12,505 bases of DNA from Baffinella frigidus (Eukaryota; Cryptophyceae; Cryptomonadales; Baffinellaceae): contig MU646666.1 of assembly GCA_026770585.1 (NCBI GenBank), forward strand, positions 57,168 to 69,672, written 5' to 3'. The position numbers were made by a program, and so were the translations under genes. The notes under the pieces are model-generated. The model was not told the DNA's origin. It worked only from the letters and a program-made list of their open reading frames with translations, and did not search any database. Shown here piece by piece: positions 12,396 to 12,505 of the stretch (position 1 is its first letter; every line of letters begins with the position of its first letter).

Positions 12396-12505
12396 GTACA
12401 GCAGAGGGTTGTGTGTGTGTGAGAGAGAGAGAGATAGAGAGGGAGAGGGAGAGAGGGGGGGTGGGGGGCAGAGGGCCTCACCGACCACTGCTGCTACCCC
12501 AAGGT
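12396..12505 (+). repeat. Intron 17 start: GT/GA microsatellite and exon 17 copy
   Basis: GT and GA repeats at about 12410-12455, a G-run, then 12474-12503 repeats the end of exon 17 (GLTDHCCYPK) with GT as the last bases of the window. Confidence 0.85.

Overview
The window looks like nuclear DNA of a eukaryote with a large, repeat-rich, intron-rich genome. No bacterial gene layout is visible, the long reading frames are mostly translated microsatellites, and short coding blocks sit between canonical GT-AG splice sites inside introns full of CT, TA and ATAGAT repeats and of 7-nt telomere-like repeats (CCCTAAA/TTTAGGG and variants). TTTAGGG telomeres occur in plants, green algae and several alveolates. 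A large-genome alga or alveolate protist (for example a chromerid) is my best guess, but nothing here fixes the species. || Main content: one plus-strand gene, incomplete at both ends, that I could assemble as 17 short exons (27 to 102 nt) from 756 to 12395. All exon junctions agree in phase and give 373 codons with no stop (1119 coding nt in about 11.6 kb, under 10 percent). Residues 1-45 look like the C-terminal half of a first cyclic-nucleotide-binding-type beta barrel. Residues 56-193 look like a complete second one, with a recognisable but altered phosphate-binding cassette. Residues 194-373 are a charged region I do not recognise. || Layout: 1-755, TA repeat and three partial copies of exon 1; 756-1172, exons 1-2 with CT repeats; 1173-2178, intron with C-rich hairpin, a perfect 48-bp palindrome and a foldback element; 2179-3052, exons 3-4 and a 92-bp tandem array of the exon 4 end; 3053-4349, foldback elements and repeated copies around exon 5; 4350-5515, exons 6-7; 5516-6756, exons 8-9 with long inverted repeats; 6757-8011, microsatellite, telomere-like repeats, exons 10-11; 8012-9620, exons 12-13 and exon 12 copies in G-rich telomere-like DNA; 9621-10844, copies of exon 13, foldbacks; 10845-12505, exons 14-17 in telomere-like repeats. 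|| The most unusual property is that almost every exon is surrounded by partial or complete copies of itself that carry the splice site and part of the adjoining intron. Some copies (exons 12 and 13) are complete enough, and correctly phased, to serve as alternative exons; others are broken by foldback elements or telomere-like repeats.
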